From: Billgrantia aerodenitrificans
GTDB taxonomy: Bacteria > Pseudomonadota > Gammaproteobacteria > Pseudomonadales > Halomonadaceae
Length of the DNA: 64,000 bases
Reading direction: 5' to 3'
Assembly: GCF_021404405.1 (NCBI RefSeq)
Contig: NZ_JABFTV010000001.1
Location: 372,001-436,000 of the forward strand
The notes beneath the pieces were generated by a model. That model made no database searches. It had not been told where the DNA came from and worked only from the letters and a program-made list of their open reading frames with translations. Below, in pieces: positions 33,589-42,231 of this stretch (position 1 is its first letter; the number at the start of each line of letters is the position of its first letter). Both the position numbers and the translations under genes were made by a program.

Positions 33589-34134
33589 TCAGGCAACCGA
33601 ATCCAGGGTGACCCGGTCGAAGTCGATTTCCACGCGGCTGGCCTTGCCGAGGATATTGGTCAGCAGGTTCAAGCCCACATGGGTGATGATCTCGACGATC
33701 TCGCCGTCGCCATAGCCGGCATCGCGTACGGCCTGCAGCTCTGCCGTGGTTACCTCGCCCATGTGCTCGACCAGAGCGCGGGCGAAAGCGACTGCGGCAG
33801 CGGCTTTGGCGTCCTGGCTGGTGCCGCGGCGATTGGCGATCATTTCGTCGATGGTCAGCCCAGCGCCCTGGCCAAGCGTCGAGTGTGCGGAAAGGCAATA
33901 TTCGCAGCCGTTTTGCTGCGCCAGCGCCAGGGCGATACGCTCCCGGGTTCGCAGGTCGAGACGGCCCGACTTGGCGATGCCATGCAGGCCGAGAAAGGCC
34001 TCCAGCGCCTTCGGTGAATTGGCAAACACCTTCAGGAAGTTAGGCACCACGCCCAGTTGTGACTGAATCGCATCGAATAGGGCCTTCTGCTCGGCATCGG
34101 CGGTTTCCAGACTGACGACGTTGATACGGCTCAT
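33589..34134 (-). CDS. AhpD-like peroxidase-related protein
   Basis: A 181-residue carboxymuconolactone-decarboxylase/AhpD-family protein with the redox motif NGCEYCLSAHSTLGQGAGL (C-x-x-C-x-x-x-H) near residue 76. The longer N-terminal domain opening MSRINVVSLETADAEQKALF and VPNFLKVFANSPKAL are typical of peroxidase-related enzymes. It probably reduces a peroxide or disulfide in concert with the PPOX protein 56 bases downstream. The ATG at 34134 has GGAGCTTTGTC upstream. A LysR gene is divergent. Confidence 0.9.
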   Translation of the reverse strand: MSRINVVSLETADAEQKALFDAIQSQLGVVPNFLKVFANSPKALEAFLGLHGIAKSGRLDLRTRERIALALAQQNGCEYCLSAHSTLGQGAGLTIDEMIANRRGTSQDAKAAAAVAFARALVEHMGEVTTAELQAVRDAGYGDGEIVEIITHVGLNLLTNILGKASRVEIDFDRVTLDSVA

Positions 34135-34276
34135 GACAAAGCTCCACTTGGTTTGAACGCCCGCTTTATGTGCGGCGTCGCAGCGTGAGCTGCGGACACG
34201 GCAAGCTTGACGAATTTCGAAACCTTGAAGAATCGTCATAGAATGCAATTGGCTATTTCTTTTTTCGGAACAATAA

Positions 34277-35182
34277 ATGGATCGCTTTCACCTGATGACG
34301 GTATTCCTCGCCGTGGCGGAGGAGGAGAGCTTTGCCGGGGCAGCCCGCCGTCTGGGGCTCTCGCCGCCCGCCGTGACGCGCGCCGTTGCCGAGCTGGAGG
34401 AGCGTCTGGGCGTGCGTCTGCTGACGCGCACGACTCGAGTAGTGAGGGTGACCGAAGCGGGGGCGAGCTATCTCGACGACTGCCGCCGCATTTTGCAAGA
34501 CGTCAAGGAGGCCGACGAATCGGCGGCGGGGCTTGCCGCTATGCCGCGCGGACAGCTCAACGTGACCGCACCGGTGCTGTTCGGCAGGCTTTTCGTGCTG
34601 CCGACCCTGCTCGATTACCTGGCGGAGTATCCCGAGGTCAACGCGAATGCGGTGTTCCTGGACCGGGTGGTGAATCTGGTCGACGAGGGTTTCGACGTGG
34701 CGGTGCGGATCGGCGAGCTGCCTGACTCAACGCTACGCGCCGTGCGCGTCGGTCAGGTGCGGCGTGTGGTTTGCGGTGCTCCTAGTTACTTCGAGCGTCA
34801 TGGATGGCCACAGCATCCGGATGACCTCGGCCAGCATCGCATCGTCATGGCCAGCGGCATCTCCTTGCAGCCGGAGTGGACGTTTTTTTCCAAGACCGGA
34901 GAAAAGGGGGCTTCGTACCGGCTCAAGCCGCGCCTGGTGATCAACGTCAACGACGGTGCCGCGCAGGCAGCGGCCGCTGGCTGGGGAGTGACGCGTCTGC
35001 TGTCGTATCAGGTCACACCGCAGCTCGAGCGCGGCGAACTGGTCACGGTGCTCGAGGACTTCGAAGCGCCGCCGCTACCCGTGCATATCGTGCATCGAGA
35101 GGGGCGCCGCCCGGCGGCCAAGGTTCGGGCCTTCATCGATCTGCTGGCCGGGCGGCTGAGAGAGGAAGCCGTGCTGCGCTAG
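34277..35182 (+). CDS. LysR-family regulator
   Basis: A 301-residue LysR regulator. The DNA-binding domain is MDRFHLMTVFLAVAEEESFA, then AARRLGLSPPAVTRAVAELE, and the effector domain begins near RGQLNVTAPVLFGRLFVLPT, as in CrgA/DmlR-like proteins. It is divergent from the AhpD-PPOX pair and is their likely regulator. The stop codon overlaps the convergent VOC gene in a shared CTAG. A weak ribosome site (GGAACAATAA) precedes the ATG. Confidence 0.92.
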   Translation: MDRFHLMTVFLAVAEEESFAGAARRLGLSPPAVTRAVAELEERLGVRLLTRTTRVVRVTEAGASYLDDCRRILQDVKEADESAAGLAAMPRGQLNVTAPVLFGRLFVLPTLLDYLAEYPEVNANAVFLDRVVNLVDEGFDVAVRIGELPDSTLRAVRVGQVRRVVCGAPSYFERHGWPQHPDDLGQHRIVMASGISLQPEWTFFSKTGEKGASYRLKPRLVINVNDGAAQAAAAGWGVTRLLSYQVTPQLERGELVTVLEDFEAPPLPVHIVHREGRRPAAKVRAFIDLLAGRLREEAVLR

Positions 35183-35616
35183 GCGGCGGCCTGCTGCTCC
35201 TTGTCGTAGTTGATCATCCAGGCGACGCCGAACTTGTCCACCAGCATGCCGAAACGATGCGCCCAGAAGGTCTCTTCGAGGGGCATCTGCACGTTGCCGT
35301 TGTCGGCCAGCGCATTGAAGAGCTTTTCGGCCTGCTCAACGGAGTCGACTCCCACCGCGATGCTGGCGCCCTTGATGCCTTCGTAGGGCGCGGGGCAACC
35401 GGGGGAGTTATCCGATGCCATCAGCAGTTGATCGCCGATGCGCAGGCGGGCGTGCATGATCAGGTCGCGGGCTTCCTCGGGTATTTCCATGCCTTCACTG
35501 GCGGGCATTTCGCCATAGGTGGATACGGCTTCGAGCTTGGCATCGAAGCAGCGCTGGTAGAACTCGAAGGCTTCGCGACAGTTGCCGTCGAAGATCAGGT
35601 AGGTGGAAAGCTGCAT
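35179..35616 (-). CDS. VOC-family PhnB-like protein
   Basis: A 145-residue vicinal oxygen chelate protein of the PhnB/DUF1338-like subgroup. It opens MQLSTYLIFDGNCREAFEFY, has MHARLRIGDQLLMASDNSPG in the middle and ends FWAHRFGMLVDKFGVAWMIN. The function of PhnB-like proteins is unknown. The ATG at 35616 has GGAGATTCACC upstream. It overlaps the LysR stop on the opposite strand. Confidence 0.9.
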   Translation of the reverse strand: MQLSTYLIFDGNCREAFEFYQRCFDAKLEAVSTYGEMPASEGMEIPEEARDLIMHARLRIGDQLLMASDNSPGCPAPYEGIKGASIAVGVDSVEQAEKLFNALADNGNVQMPLEETFWAHRFGMLVDKFGVAWMINYDKEQQAAA

Positions 35617-35697
35617 GGTGAATCTCCAGGGGTTGTTGTTGGTACCGCTTCCCTACTTCGATTCAACATAGTCGCTTTCGACATGCCCCTTTATTTT

Positions 35698-36657
35698 TTA
35701 ACGGCCAGTTGGCATGGCCAGACGCTGGAGGCGAACGGCCTGCTGGACAAGGGCATCGCAAAGCGCCGGTGGGTCGAGGATTTCGAAGTCGTAGGGCTGA
35801 TGGGCGAGCTGGCGAGCGAACCAGGTCAGGCTGTCGGTTCGAGCATGCAGCAGCACGGCGTTGCCGTCGGGAGTGAACACGCCGATATGGCGACCCAGCT
35901 CTTCGACGGCATGAGCAAGATCGGTGTGCAGGCGCACGCTGACGGCGGTGGCGCGGGGCAGGTTGGCGATGCTGTGGGCTAGGTGTGCGGCCGGGTCGAA
36001 GTCGGCCGGCCTGTCGAAGCTGGCCTCGAGCGGTGTGGCCTCAATGATGCGGTCGAGGCGAAAGCTGCGCAGGTCGCGGCGTAAGTGGCACCAGCCGCTG
36101 ACGTACCAGCGCCCGCCGCGGAAGACCAGGCCATAGGGGTTGAGCACACGCTGGGTGTGCTGCTCCCGGTCGTCGCGGTAGTCGAGCCGCACGCGCTGGC
36201 GGGCCTGGGTGGCGGTGGCGAACAATAGCAGCAGGCGCTCGTCGCCCGGAGCCCTGGCCGAGGGCAATTCCAGCCGGGCGCTCTCGCTCAGTGCCTGTGC
36301 CTGCTGTTTCAGCCTGGCGGGCATGACCCGCTCCAGCTTGGCCCGCGCGGTGTCCAGCGCCGGGGCCGTTTCGGCAATGCATAACCCTTGAGCGGCGAGC
36401 AGCCCCAGCGAGACGGCCAGCGCCTCTTCGCTGGTCAGCATCAGCGGTGGCAGCTTGAAGCCCGGCATCAGGCGGTAGCCGCCGTGCCGTCCCCGCTCGG
36501 TGGTGACGGGAATACCGAGCTCTTCCAGCGCCTGGATGTACCGCCTAAGCGTACGCCGGTCGACGCCCAGCCGTTCGGCTAGCTCCCGGCCGCTCATGTG
36601 GCGATGGGCCTGCAGCAGTTCGAGCAGTGTCAGCACGCGAACGGTGGGATTGGCCAC
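35698..36657 (-). CDS. YafY-family regulator with WYL domain
   Basis: A 319-residue regulator. The N-terminal winged helix MANPTVRVLTLLELLQAHRH and ELAERLGVDRRTLRRYIQAL match HTH_11, followed by a WYL ligand-binding domain from about residue 150, including RFGGRWYVSGWCHL-type residues (GGRWYVSGWCHLRRDLRSFR). The GTG at 36657 has AGGA nine bases upstream; a TTG at 36678 would add seven residues. YafY-type proteins usually repress an adjacent gene, here the divergent glutathione transferase. Confidence 0.9.
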   Translation of the reverse strand: MANPTVRVLTLLELLQAHRHMSGRELAERLGVDRRTLRRYIQALEELGIPVTTERGRHGGYRLMPGFKLPPLMLTSEEALAVSLGLLAAQGLCIAETAPALDTARAKLERVMPARLKQQAQALSESARLELPSARAPGDERLLLLFATATQARQRVRLDYRDDREQHTQRVLNPYGLVFRGGRWYVSGWCHLRRDLRSFRLDRIIEATPLEASFDRPADFDPAAHLAHSIANLPRATAVSVRLHTDLAHAVEELGRHIGVFTPDGNAVLLHARTDSLTWFARQLAHQPYDFEILDPPALCDALVQQAVRLQRLAMPTGR

Positions 36658-36772
36658 GCTGAAGGTTCCTGTTTCCAATAGGACATGATTCGCCCTATTT
36701 AGCCATTACCTTGCTGACAAGGCCAAGCGCAGAGGGCGCTGGCTTTTCTCACTCTCAACAAGGAGCAAGACA

Positions 36773-37480
36773 ATGGAACCCGTTCTCTTCTATGGCGTAC
36801 CGCAAGGTTGTTCGTTCGGCTCTATCGTGGCGCTCGAGTGGCTGGGCAAGCCCTATCGCCTGTGCCGCATCGAGATGCTGGAGCAGCCCTGGGATGCGCT
36901 TTATGCCAAGATCAATCCTCTTTTCAAGACACCGGCATTGCTGCTGGAGGATGGCGAGCCTCTGACCGAGAGCCTGGCGATTCTGCAGCACCTGGCGGCA
37001 CGCGACCTCGATGCGCGGCTGGGCTTCGCGCAGGGCAGCCGGGAGTTCGATCGCCTCAACCAGATGCTGGCCTACCTCAACACGGACTTCTTCGCCGCCT
37101 TCGGTCCACTCTGGACCCTCTACGATACGCAAGGAATGAGCGGTGTGGAGCAGGAAATGCTGCGCCGGCTGGGCCGCGAGTCTGTGGCAGAGAGCTGCGC
37201 TTATCTGGATAAACTGCTTGCCGAGCGGGAATGGTTGCTGGGCGATGCGCGCAGCATGGCGGATGCCTACTTCGTCGGTATTGCTCGCTGGGCCGAGTAC
37301 CATCGCCTGTTCGACCTGAAGCAGGAATATCCCAACCTGGCGCGGCATCTGGCGAAACTCAAGGACGACCCGGCCGTGCGCTTCGCCGAGGCCATCGAGC
37401 GCGGCGAACTGCCGACGGGGGTGGGCCACTTCAAGGGGCACGTGAGCCTGCATGAATTGGAGTCGCGTCTGGCTGCCTAG
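36773..37480 (+). CDS. Glutathione S-transferase family protein
   Basis: A 235-residue cytosolic glutathione transferase, conjugating glutathione to electrophiles. The thioredoxin-like N domain starts MEPVLFYGVPQGCSFGSIVA, where Ser15 could be the thiol-stabilising residue; PALLLEDGEPLTESLAILQH is the glutathione-binding PxL...ES segment. The C-terminal all-helical domain includes RSMADAYFVGIARWAEYH, which has the conserved aspartate. It is divergent from the YafY regulator. Immediately after its stop lies a fragment of a monooxygenase-like gene on the opposite strand. Confidence 0.92.
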   Translation: MEPVLFYGVPQGCSFGSIVALEWLGKPYRLCRIEMLEQPWDALYAKINPLFKTPALLLEDGEPLTESLAILQHLAARDLDARLGFAQGSREFDRLNQMLAYLNTDFFAAFGPLWTLYDTQGMSGVEQEMLRRLGRESVAESCAYLDKLLAEREWLLGDARSMADAYFVGIARWAEYHRLFDLKQEYPNLARHLAKLKDDPAVRFAEAIERGELPTGVGHFKGHVSLHELESRLAA

Positions 37481-37483
37481 GTT

Positions 37484-37561
37484 TGGCCACGCGCAGGCGA
37501 TAGTCGTCGAAGACCACTTCGCGGCCCTGAGCCTGGGCCGCGCCGTGGTATTCGAGCTTGG
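37484..37561 (-). pseudogene. Fragment of an ABM-type monooxygenase gene
   Basis: These 78 bases match positions 40543-40619, the 3' end of the intact ABM gene, with seven substitutions and one single-base gap. Translated on the minus strand the fragment gives AAQAQGREVVFDDYRLRVA, against AAQTQGREVVFDDYRLRVA in the intact gene. There is no start or stop, so it is a remnant. Both copies have the same orientation and bracket the autotransporter. Confidence 0.8.
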
Positions 37562-37681
37562 GCATCGAAGCTGTCGAGGGGGGTTAGTGTCGATGGCATT
37601 TTCCAGAGGCCTGGTAGGTTGTCGCAAAGTGCCGTGGAATTGGATCAGGCAGCAACGTTGCTTACTTCGTCTGCTGCTATT

Positions 37682-39808
37682 CTAGAAGTTCCAGGTGATG
37701 CCGGCGGTGGCGCCGAGTGCTAGGGCCTGAGTTTCGCCGCTGCGGCTTGTGAGTTGGGCGTAGAGCTGGGCGCGGTCGTTGGCTTGCCAGACTGTGGCGA
37801 ACGAGCCCTCTGCCCAGTCGCTGTCGCCAAGCCCCGGGGTCATGACCTGGGTCAGGCCCAGCGTGGTGGCGTTGACCGTTCCGGCGTCGCCGTCGAGGCG
37901 CCGGGCCCAGGCGGCGCTGGCCTGAACCTCTAACGTTGGAGACACACTGTGCGCAATCTCTGCGCCTAGACGGCTCACGGTCGAACGGCCGTCCTGATCG
38001 GAAACGCTAGCTGCGAAGGCTCCGCCGTGTTCTTCATAGCCCTTGAGCTCACTGCGCGACCACTGCACCTCGGCGAAGGGTGTCAGGCTAGTGGCGCTAG
38101 CGACGGGGAAGGCCCAGCCGGCGTTAAGTGCAAGACCGTAGCCTAGGCCATCGGTATCCCCTTGTGAGCTGTCGATGCCAGCGCCATTCTGATAACGCCG
38201 ATCAGTGCGGACATCCAACTGTGCCAAGTAGGCAGCCGCGCCCAGGCGCAGACCGTTGGCTCCTTCATAGGCTGCAAAGGTCGAGCCGCCCAGCGCATCC
38301 AGGCGGCTTTCGCCGCCGAAGTCCAGGTCGAAGCGGCTGTAGGAGCCGATGACGCCGCCGCCAACACGCCAGCCTGGCGAGACATCGGCGGCGAGGCCCA
38401 CTGCCCCATCGAGCCCCCAACTGCCGCTCTCGCCGAAATACCCATTGCCCAAGTTGCCGAGGGCATAGAACGACCAGCGCGAGGCCCGGGGCGCGCCGTA
38501 GGAGACGTTAGGGGCGAGCGAAGCCATCTGAACGTTGCCGGTGAGACGATCGGGCAAGGATTGAGAACCGCTGAACAGTCGCGCGACGGTTAGGGTTTGG
38601 CCCAGGCCGCCCATGACCGCGCCTTGCGCTTGCTGCCCGGCCGCACCGGTATCGGCCAGCGCTCGAGACAACCGCTCCGGCGTCGTCAGGCCAGGCGGAG
38701 GGCCGTCCTCATCGATCGGCAGGTACACGATGAAGCCTTGGCTGTCGGCGCCCGTCCAACCTGCGCCTACGATGATCTCGCCATCCCCGCTGACGCCGGT
38801 GGCGTCCGCCAGTTCCCAGCCGCTTATATCGACGCCCTGGGCTGTTAGCAGATCCTCCAGGCTTTGCATGCCGGTGCTTTCCATCCAGCGGAATGCCTGA
38901 GAATCCGTACCGTCCGGAGCTGTGGCGGCTCCCACGATGACCTGACCGTCCGCGTTTACGGCGTGGGCCATGCTTTCGCCTCTACCTGCGAAGAGGCCGA
39001 GATCTCGCATGCCGCCGCTTTCGGTCCAACGGAAGGCGCGAGTGCCGTCGCTGCTCTCGCTGAAACCAACGATCACGAGGCCGTTGGCGCTGATGGCGCT
39101 GGCCTCGCTTGCGGCGCCGCCATCGAGGACGCCGAGGCTTTCCATCCCGTCGGCCTCCGTCCAGCGGAAGGCGCGAGTGCCATCGCCGCTGGTGCTTCGG
39201 CCAACCACGATCTGGCCGTCCCCGCTTACGCCCCGGGCCGAACTGGTCCCGCCGTCCAGAGCGCTGAGGTGTTGCATGCCCCCAAAATCCGTCCAGCGGA
39301 AAGCGCGAAGGCCGTCGATGCTATCGCTCTCGCCCACTACGACCGAGCCATCGGCGTTGACGCCATAAGCGTTGCTTGTCGCTCCGCCAGGGAGTGTGCC
39401 GAGGATCTGCGTTCCACCATCGTTAGTCCAGCGTACGGCTTCTCGTGTTCCGAAGGACCCTTCGTATCCGACAACGACCGAGCCGTCGGAGTTAACGGCG
39501 TAGGCACGGCCAGCGCCTGGGCCGAGGCTTGTCATGCCGGCGACGCTTGTCCAGCGGAAGGCTCGGTTATCGCTGATCCCCACCACGACCAAGCCGTCGG
39601 CGCTTACACCCGCCGCATCGCTGTCGTTACCGGAAAGACCTCCCAAACCATCCAAGGACTGTCCCCAGCTCACCTGCGGCAGCAGCAGCGTGGGCAGCGC
39701 CAGCGCGAGAGCCAGCCTCAGGCACCGCTTTCCTTGGTTGATCGTGGTTAGAGCCTTTGCGGCGAACGGGCTTTTCTGATGAGTATCGGCAGTGGAAGCT
39801 ACGCGCAT
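37682..39808 (-). CDS. Autotransporter with HAF repeats in the passenger domain
   Basis: A 708-residue surface protein. A long basic signal segment ends at LLLPQVSWGQS. The passenger contains about seven HAF-type repeats, each reading roughly A-V-x-x-D-G-x-V-V-V-G ... T-R-A-F-R-W, for example GVNADGSVVVGES and GVSGDGQIVVGRS, likely a beta-propeller or solenoid. The C-terminal 270 residues form a 12-strand barrel, ending ATAGITWNF with the terminal Phe for BAM recognition. The ATG at 39808 lacks a ribosome site; in-frame codons reach 40132 but look non-coding. It may be an adhesin or lectin. Its flanks carry the duplicated ABM fragment. Confidence 0.88.
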   Translation of the reverse strand: MRVASTADTHQKSPFAAKALTTINQGKRCLRLALALALPTLLLPQVSWGQSLDGLGGLSGNDSDAAGVSADGLVVVGISDNRAFRWTSVAGMTSLGPGAGRAYAVNSDGSVVVGYEGSFGTREAVRWTNDGGTQILGTLPGGATSNAYGVNADGSVVVGESDSIDGLRAFRWTDFGGMQHLSALDGGTSSARGVSGDGQIVVGRSTSGDGTRAFRWTEADGMESLGVLDGGAASEASAISANGLVIVGFSESSDGTRAFRWTESGGMRDLGLFAGRGESMAHAVNADGQVIVGAATAPDGTDSQAFRWMESTGMQSLEDLLTAQGVDISGWELADATGVSGDGEIIVGAGWTGADSQGFIVYLPIDEDGPPPGLTTPERLSRALADTGAAGQQAQGAVMGGLGQTLTVARLFSGSQSLPDRLTGNVQMASLAPNVSYGAPRASRWSFYALGNLGNGYFGESGSWGLDGAVGLAADVSPGWRVGGGVIGSYSRFDLDFGGESRLDALGGSTFAAYEGANGLRLGAAAYLAQLDVRTDRRYQNGAGIDSSQGDTDGLGYGLALNAGWAFPVASATSLTPFAEVQWSRSELKGYEEHGGAFAASVSDQDGRSTVSRLGAEIAHSVSPTLEVQASAAWARRLDGDAGTVNATTLGLTQVMTPGLGDSDWAEGSFATVWQANDRAQLYAQLTSRSGETQALALGATAGITWNF

Positions 39809-40453
39809 GGCCGGCAGGGGAGCAATTATCGCAGATATAGCCCATGAAATCGGCTTGGAGCGTCGACCGCCAGGCGTTGGCGCCATAGAGTACCAAGTTG
39901 GATTGCTGGCACCTTGGTAGTGAAGACGTTTGCCATCATACTCATGCTGGAACGTGTTGCCACCGCGCTGGATTGCGCTATTCATCCGATGCTGTTTATA
40001 CACTCCAGATCTCGTTTTTGGCTGTCGCATAGTGGCGCACCTGCTTTTTTCATTAATCTTGTAGGAGGCGCAGTAAGAGGCCGACAGTCCTCTGGATTGA
40101 TTGAGCAATTCGCTTCGCGCAAGCTCCATCAAACAGTCATGCTGAACGTTGAGCTGTAGGTCATATGCTCTTTTTTGTTAATGTCGAACAATCAGTGATG
40201 TCGCAATGAAAGCGCCCGCATGGTACATCTGGTGTTTTGTTACTATGGCTCACTAAGTATTTCATCTTGATACCAGAATTAATACCATACCACTGTAAAA
40301 GTTTGTAGTGCCACCTTCCCTTTGGATTATCAAAGCTTTGATGAGTAAATTCTCTAGGCGCCAGGCCACCTGGGTCTTGCCGGACCTGGTACTGGTGTTC
40401 TGCCAGCCGGCAGCGGCGCCCCGGTAAGTAAGGGCTTACCGGGGCGATGTCCT
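39809..40453. other. Promoter/intergenic region of the autotransporter, AT-rich
   Basis: About 640 bases with no credible gene. The segment 40150-40350 is markedly AT-rich, unlike its surroundings, and probably holds the autotransporter promoter. A strong hairpin closes the region at 40417-40446. Open frames here lack ribosome sites and family patterns. Confidence 0.45.
40417..40446. repeat. Strong hairpin repeat, copy 1
   Basis: CGCCCCGGTAAG and CTTACCGGGGCG form a perfect 12-base stem with a TAAGGG loop, 7 bases past the ABM stop. Related sequences lie at 42101-42123 and 43342-43366, and a partial one near 44294. The first could end the ABM transcript. Confidence 0.75.
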
Positions 40454-40816
40454 TCATCCGGAAGCAGACGAAGAATCATGACGCTCGCGGCTGTCGGCAG
40501 GCGCCTGGTCGCGTTCGTGCATGCCGTAGTCGCGCATCACCGTGGCCACGCGCAGGCGATAGTCGTCGAACACCACTTCGCGGCCCTGTGTCTGGGCTGC
40601 GCGGTGGCGTTCGAGTTGGCGCCACTGAGCGACGGCCTGCTCGTCGCGCCAGAAGGAGAGTGAAAGGATCTTGCCCGGCTGGGTGAGGCTTTCGAAGCGT
40701 TCGATGGAGATGAATCCGTCGATTTCATCGAGCAGCGGCCTCAGGCTGGCGGCGATGTCGAGGTACTGGTCGCGATGACCGGACTTGGGAATGACTTCGA
40801 AGATTACGGCGATCAT
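40454..40816 (-). CDS. Antibiotic biosynthesis monooxygenase family protein (intact)
   Basis: A 120-residue ABM-fold protein. It opens MIAVIFEVIPKSGHRDQYLD and continues FISIERFESLTQPGKILSLS, then the end VVFDDYRLRVATVMRDYGM; this group resembles the stand-alone heme- or quinol-active ABM proteins. The ATG at 40816 has AGGAGATTCCCA upstream. It is divergent from the ArsR-like regulator. Its last third is duplicated 3 kb away beside the GST gene. Confidence 0.88.
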   Translation of the reverse strand: MIAVIFEVIPKSGHRDQYLDIAASLRPLLDEIDGFISIERFESLTQPGKILSLSFWRDEQAVAQWRQLERHRAAQTQGREVVFDDYRLRVATVMRDYGMHERDQAPADSRERHDSSSASG

Positions 40817-40939
40817 TGGGAATCTCCTGTATCTGCGGTTGAGCGACTGACTGCTCTGAGCATGTTCAAGGGGTGAAGTCAGATTGTGTCTCGTTGGCCT
40901 ATGCTTGTCAGACATAAACAGTTAGGTGGAGAGCTAACG

Positions 40940-41659
40940 ATGGTTGAGCCGGACCTGTCACGCCTAGCCCGCACCATTGGCGATCCGAGCCGCATGGGTA
41001 TGCTCGCCTTGCTGATGGAAGGCCGGGCATTGACCGCCAAGGAGCTGGCCTATGGCTGTGGCGTGCAGCCGGGCACGGCGACTGAGCATCTCAAGCGACT
41101 TCAGCGCGATAGCCTGATCGAGTCGACGGCCCAAGGGCGGCACAAGTACTACCGGCTGGCGTCGGCTGAGGTGGCGCATGCCGTCGAGGCGCTGATGGTA
41201 GTGGCCAAACCGATGAAGGTGGCGCCGCCGTGCAGGCGACCGGCAGGTGCCTTGGGGGCTGCGCGATTCTGCTATGACCACTTGGCCGGGGAACTGGGCA
41301 CACGGCTGACGGCAGTACTGCTCGAAAGGGAGTACTTGGTCAACCATGGCGAGGCCATGGACGTGACGGAGCGAGGGAAGGTCTGGTTTGCCGACTTCGG
41401 CATAGATGTCACTTCCCTACGCAAGCGCCGTCGACGTTTTGCCTACCCCTGCCTCGACTGGAGCGAGCGGCGCGATCACCTCGGTGGGGCGCTGGGGGCC
41501 GCCGTGGCCGAGCGCATGCTGGAACTCGGTTGGATCGACCGGCAGAAGCACTCGCGGGTAGTGAGTATCAGCGAGCTGGGACGTCGGGCACTGGCGAGTG
41601 AGTTCGGGTTCGTGATCGACTCGCTGGCGAGCGATCAAACCGTCGCGATCTCATCGTAG
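40940..41659 (+). CDS. ArsR-type helix-turn-helix regulator, long form
   Basis: A 239-residue regulator. The first 90 residues form an ArsR winged helix, RTIGDPSRMGMLALLMEGRA then ELAYGCGVQPGTATEHLKRL. The remaining 150 residues are an unassigned extension with CYDHLAGELGTRLTAVLLER and a basic VTSLRKRRRRFAYPCLDWSE, seen in other long-form ArsR proteins. A cysteine-based metal site is not obvious. GGAGAG precedes the ATG at 40940. It is divergent from the ABM gene, a probable target, and overlaps the convergent VOC gene by 25 bases. Confidence 0.9.
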   Translation: MVEPDLSRLARTIGDPSRMGMLALLMEGRALTAKELAYGCGVQPGTATEHLKRLQRDSLIESTAQGRHKYYRLASAEVAHAVEALMVVAKPMKVAPPCRRPAGALGAARFCYDHLAGELGTRLTAVLLEREYLVNHGEAMDVTERGKVWFADFGIDVTSLRKRRRRFAYPCLDWSERRDHLGGALGAAVAERMLELGWIDRQKHSRVVSISELGRRALASEFGFVIDSLASDQTVAISS

Positions 41660-42054
41660 CCGCGATTCAGGAACTGCACGAAACAGAAGCCGTGACCGAA
41701 GGGGTCGGCCATCAACGCCAGCTTGCCCCAGCTATCGGTGACGATGGGCTTTTCCTGGGTGGCACCGGCGGCGATGGCGCGTTCCACCGCGGTCTCGATG
41801 TCCTCTACCACCACGTCCAGATGCACCGGTGTCCAGTGACGCCTGTAGTGGCGCTGTGTACCTGATGCGGTGCCTTCCGTGGTGTAAGCCGGCGAGCCGG
41901 CGGCCTTGACCAGCAGGTAGATCGGCGCCGGGCCGCCGATCAGTTCGGCACCGTCGTCGCCGAAACGACGACCGACCTCGAGGCCAAAGGCGTGGACGTA
42001 GAAGTCGATGCCGCGCTCCAGGTCGTCCACGTCCAGGTTGACGAGAAAATCCAT
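41635..42054 (-). CDS. VOC-family glyoxalase-like protein
   Basis: A 139-residue glyoxalase-fold protein. MDFLVNLDVDDLERGIDFYV and the second-module WTPVHLDVVVEDIETAVERA show the two-module layout, and the end DSWGKLALMADPFGHGFCFV has the common D-P-x-G-x metal ligand region. The ATG at 42054 has an excellent AGGAGGCAGC upstream. It overlaps the convergent ArsR-type gene. The gap to the next gene, a glycosyltransferase, contains a degenerate hairpin repeat. Confidence 0.88.
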   Translation of the reverse strand: MDFLVNLDVDDLERGIDFYVHAFGLEVGRRFGDDGAELIGGPAPIYLLVKAAGSPAYTTEGTASGTQRHYRRHWTPVHLDVVVEDIETAVERAIAAGATQEKPIVTDSWGKLALMADPFGHGFCFVQFLNRGYDEIATV

Positions 42055-42100
42055 GCTGCCTCCTGCCATGCCATTCCAGTCATTAAAGATGGTAGGCGCT

Positions 42101-42123
42101 ACCGATAAGTCGGTGCTTACTGA
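42101..42123. repeat. Hairpin repeat, degenerate copy 2
   Basis: ACCGATAAGTCGGTGCTTAC followed by TGA resembles the hairpin repeat at 43342-43366, sharing about 18 of 23 positions, and lies in the promoter gap between the VOC and glycosyltransferase genes. Pairing is weaker than in copy 1. Confidence 0.5.
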
Positions 42124-42231
42124 GGCGCCGTTCTGCGTTTGCAAGGTAGCAGCCGGGGAAGCCTGCGGCGCGCTCCATTCTTGTCATATAAACTCTGTCC
42201 TAGGTCTGAGCCTAAGAAAAGTGGGGGCGAG

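Noticed and set aside
33533..33898. N-terminal extension of the PPOX protein
   Set aside because: The extension is antisense to the AhpD-like gene and Arg-rich; the ATG at 33532 has a good ribosome site.
39809..40132. N-terminal extension of the autotransporter
   Set aside because: Extra residues do not form a signal peptide and lie in AT-rich intergenic sequence; the downstream ATG directly precedes the signal segment.
40161..40457. 98-residue minus-strand frame in the AT-rich gap
   Set aside because: No ribosome site or family resemblance, and it runs over the hairpin repeat; more likely intergenic.
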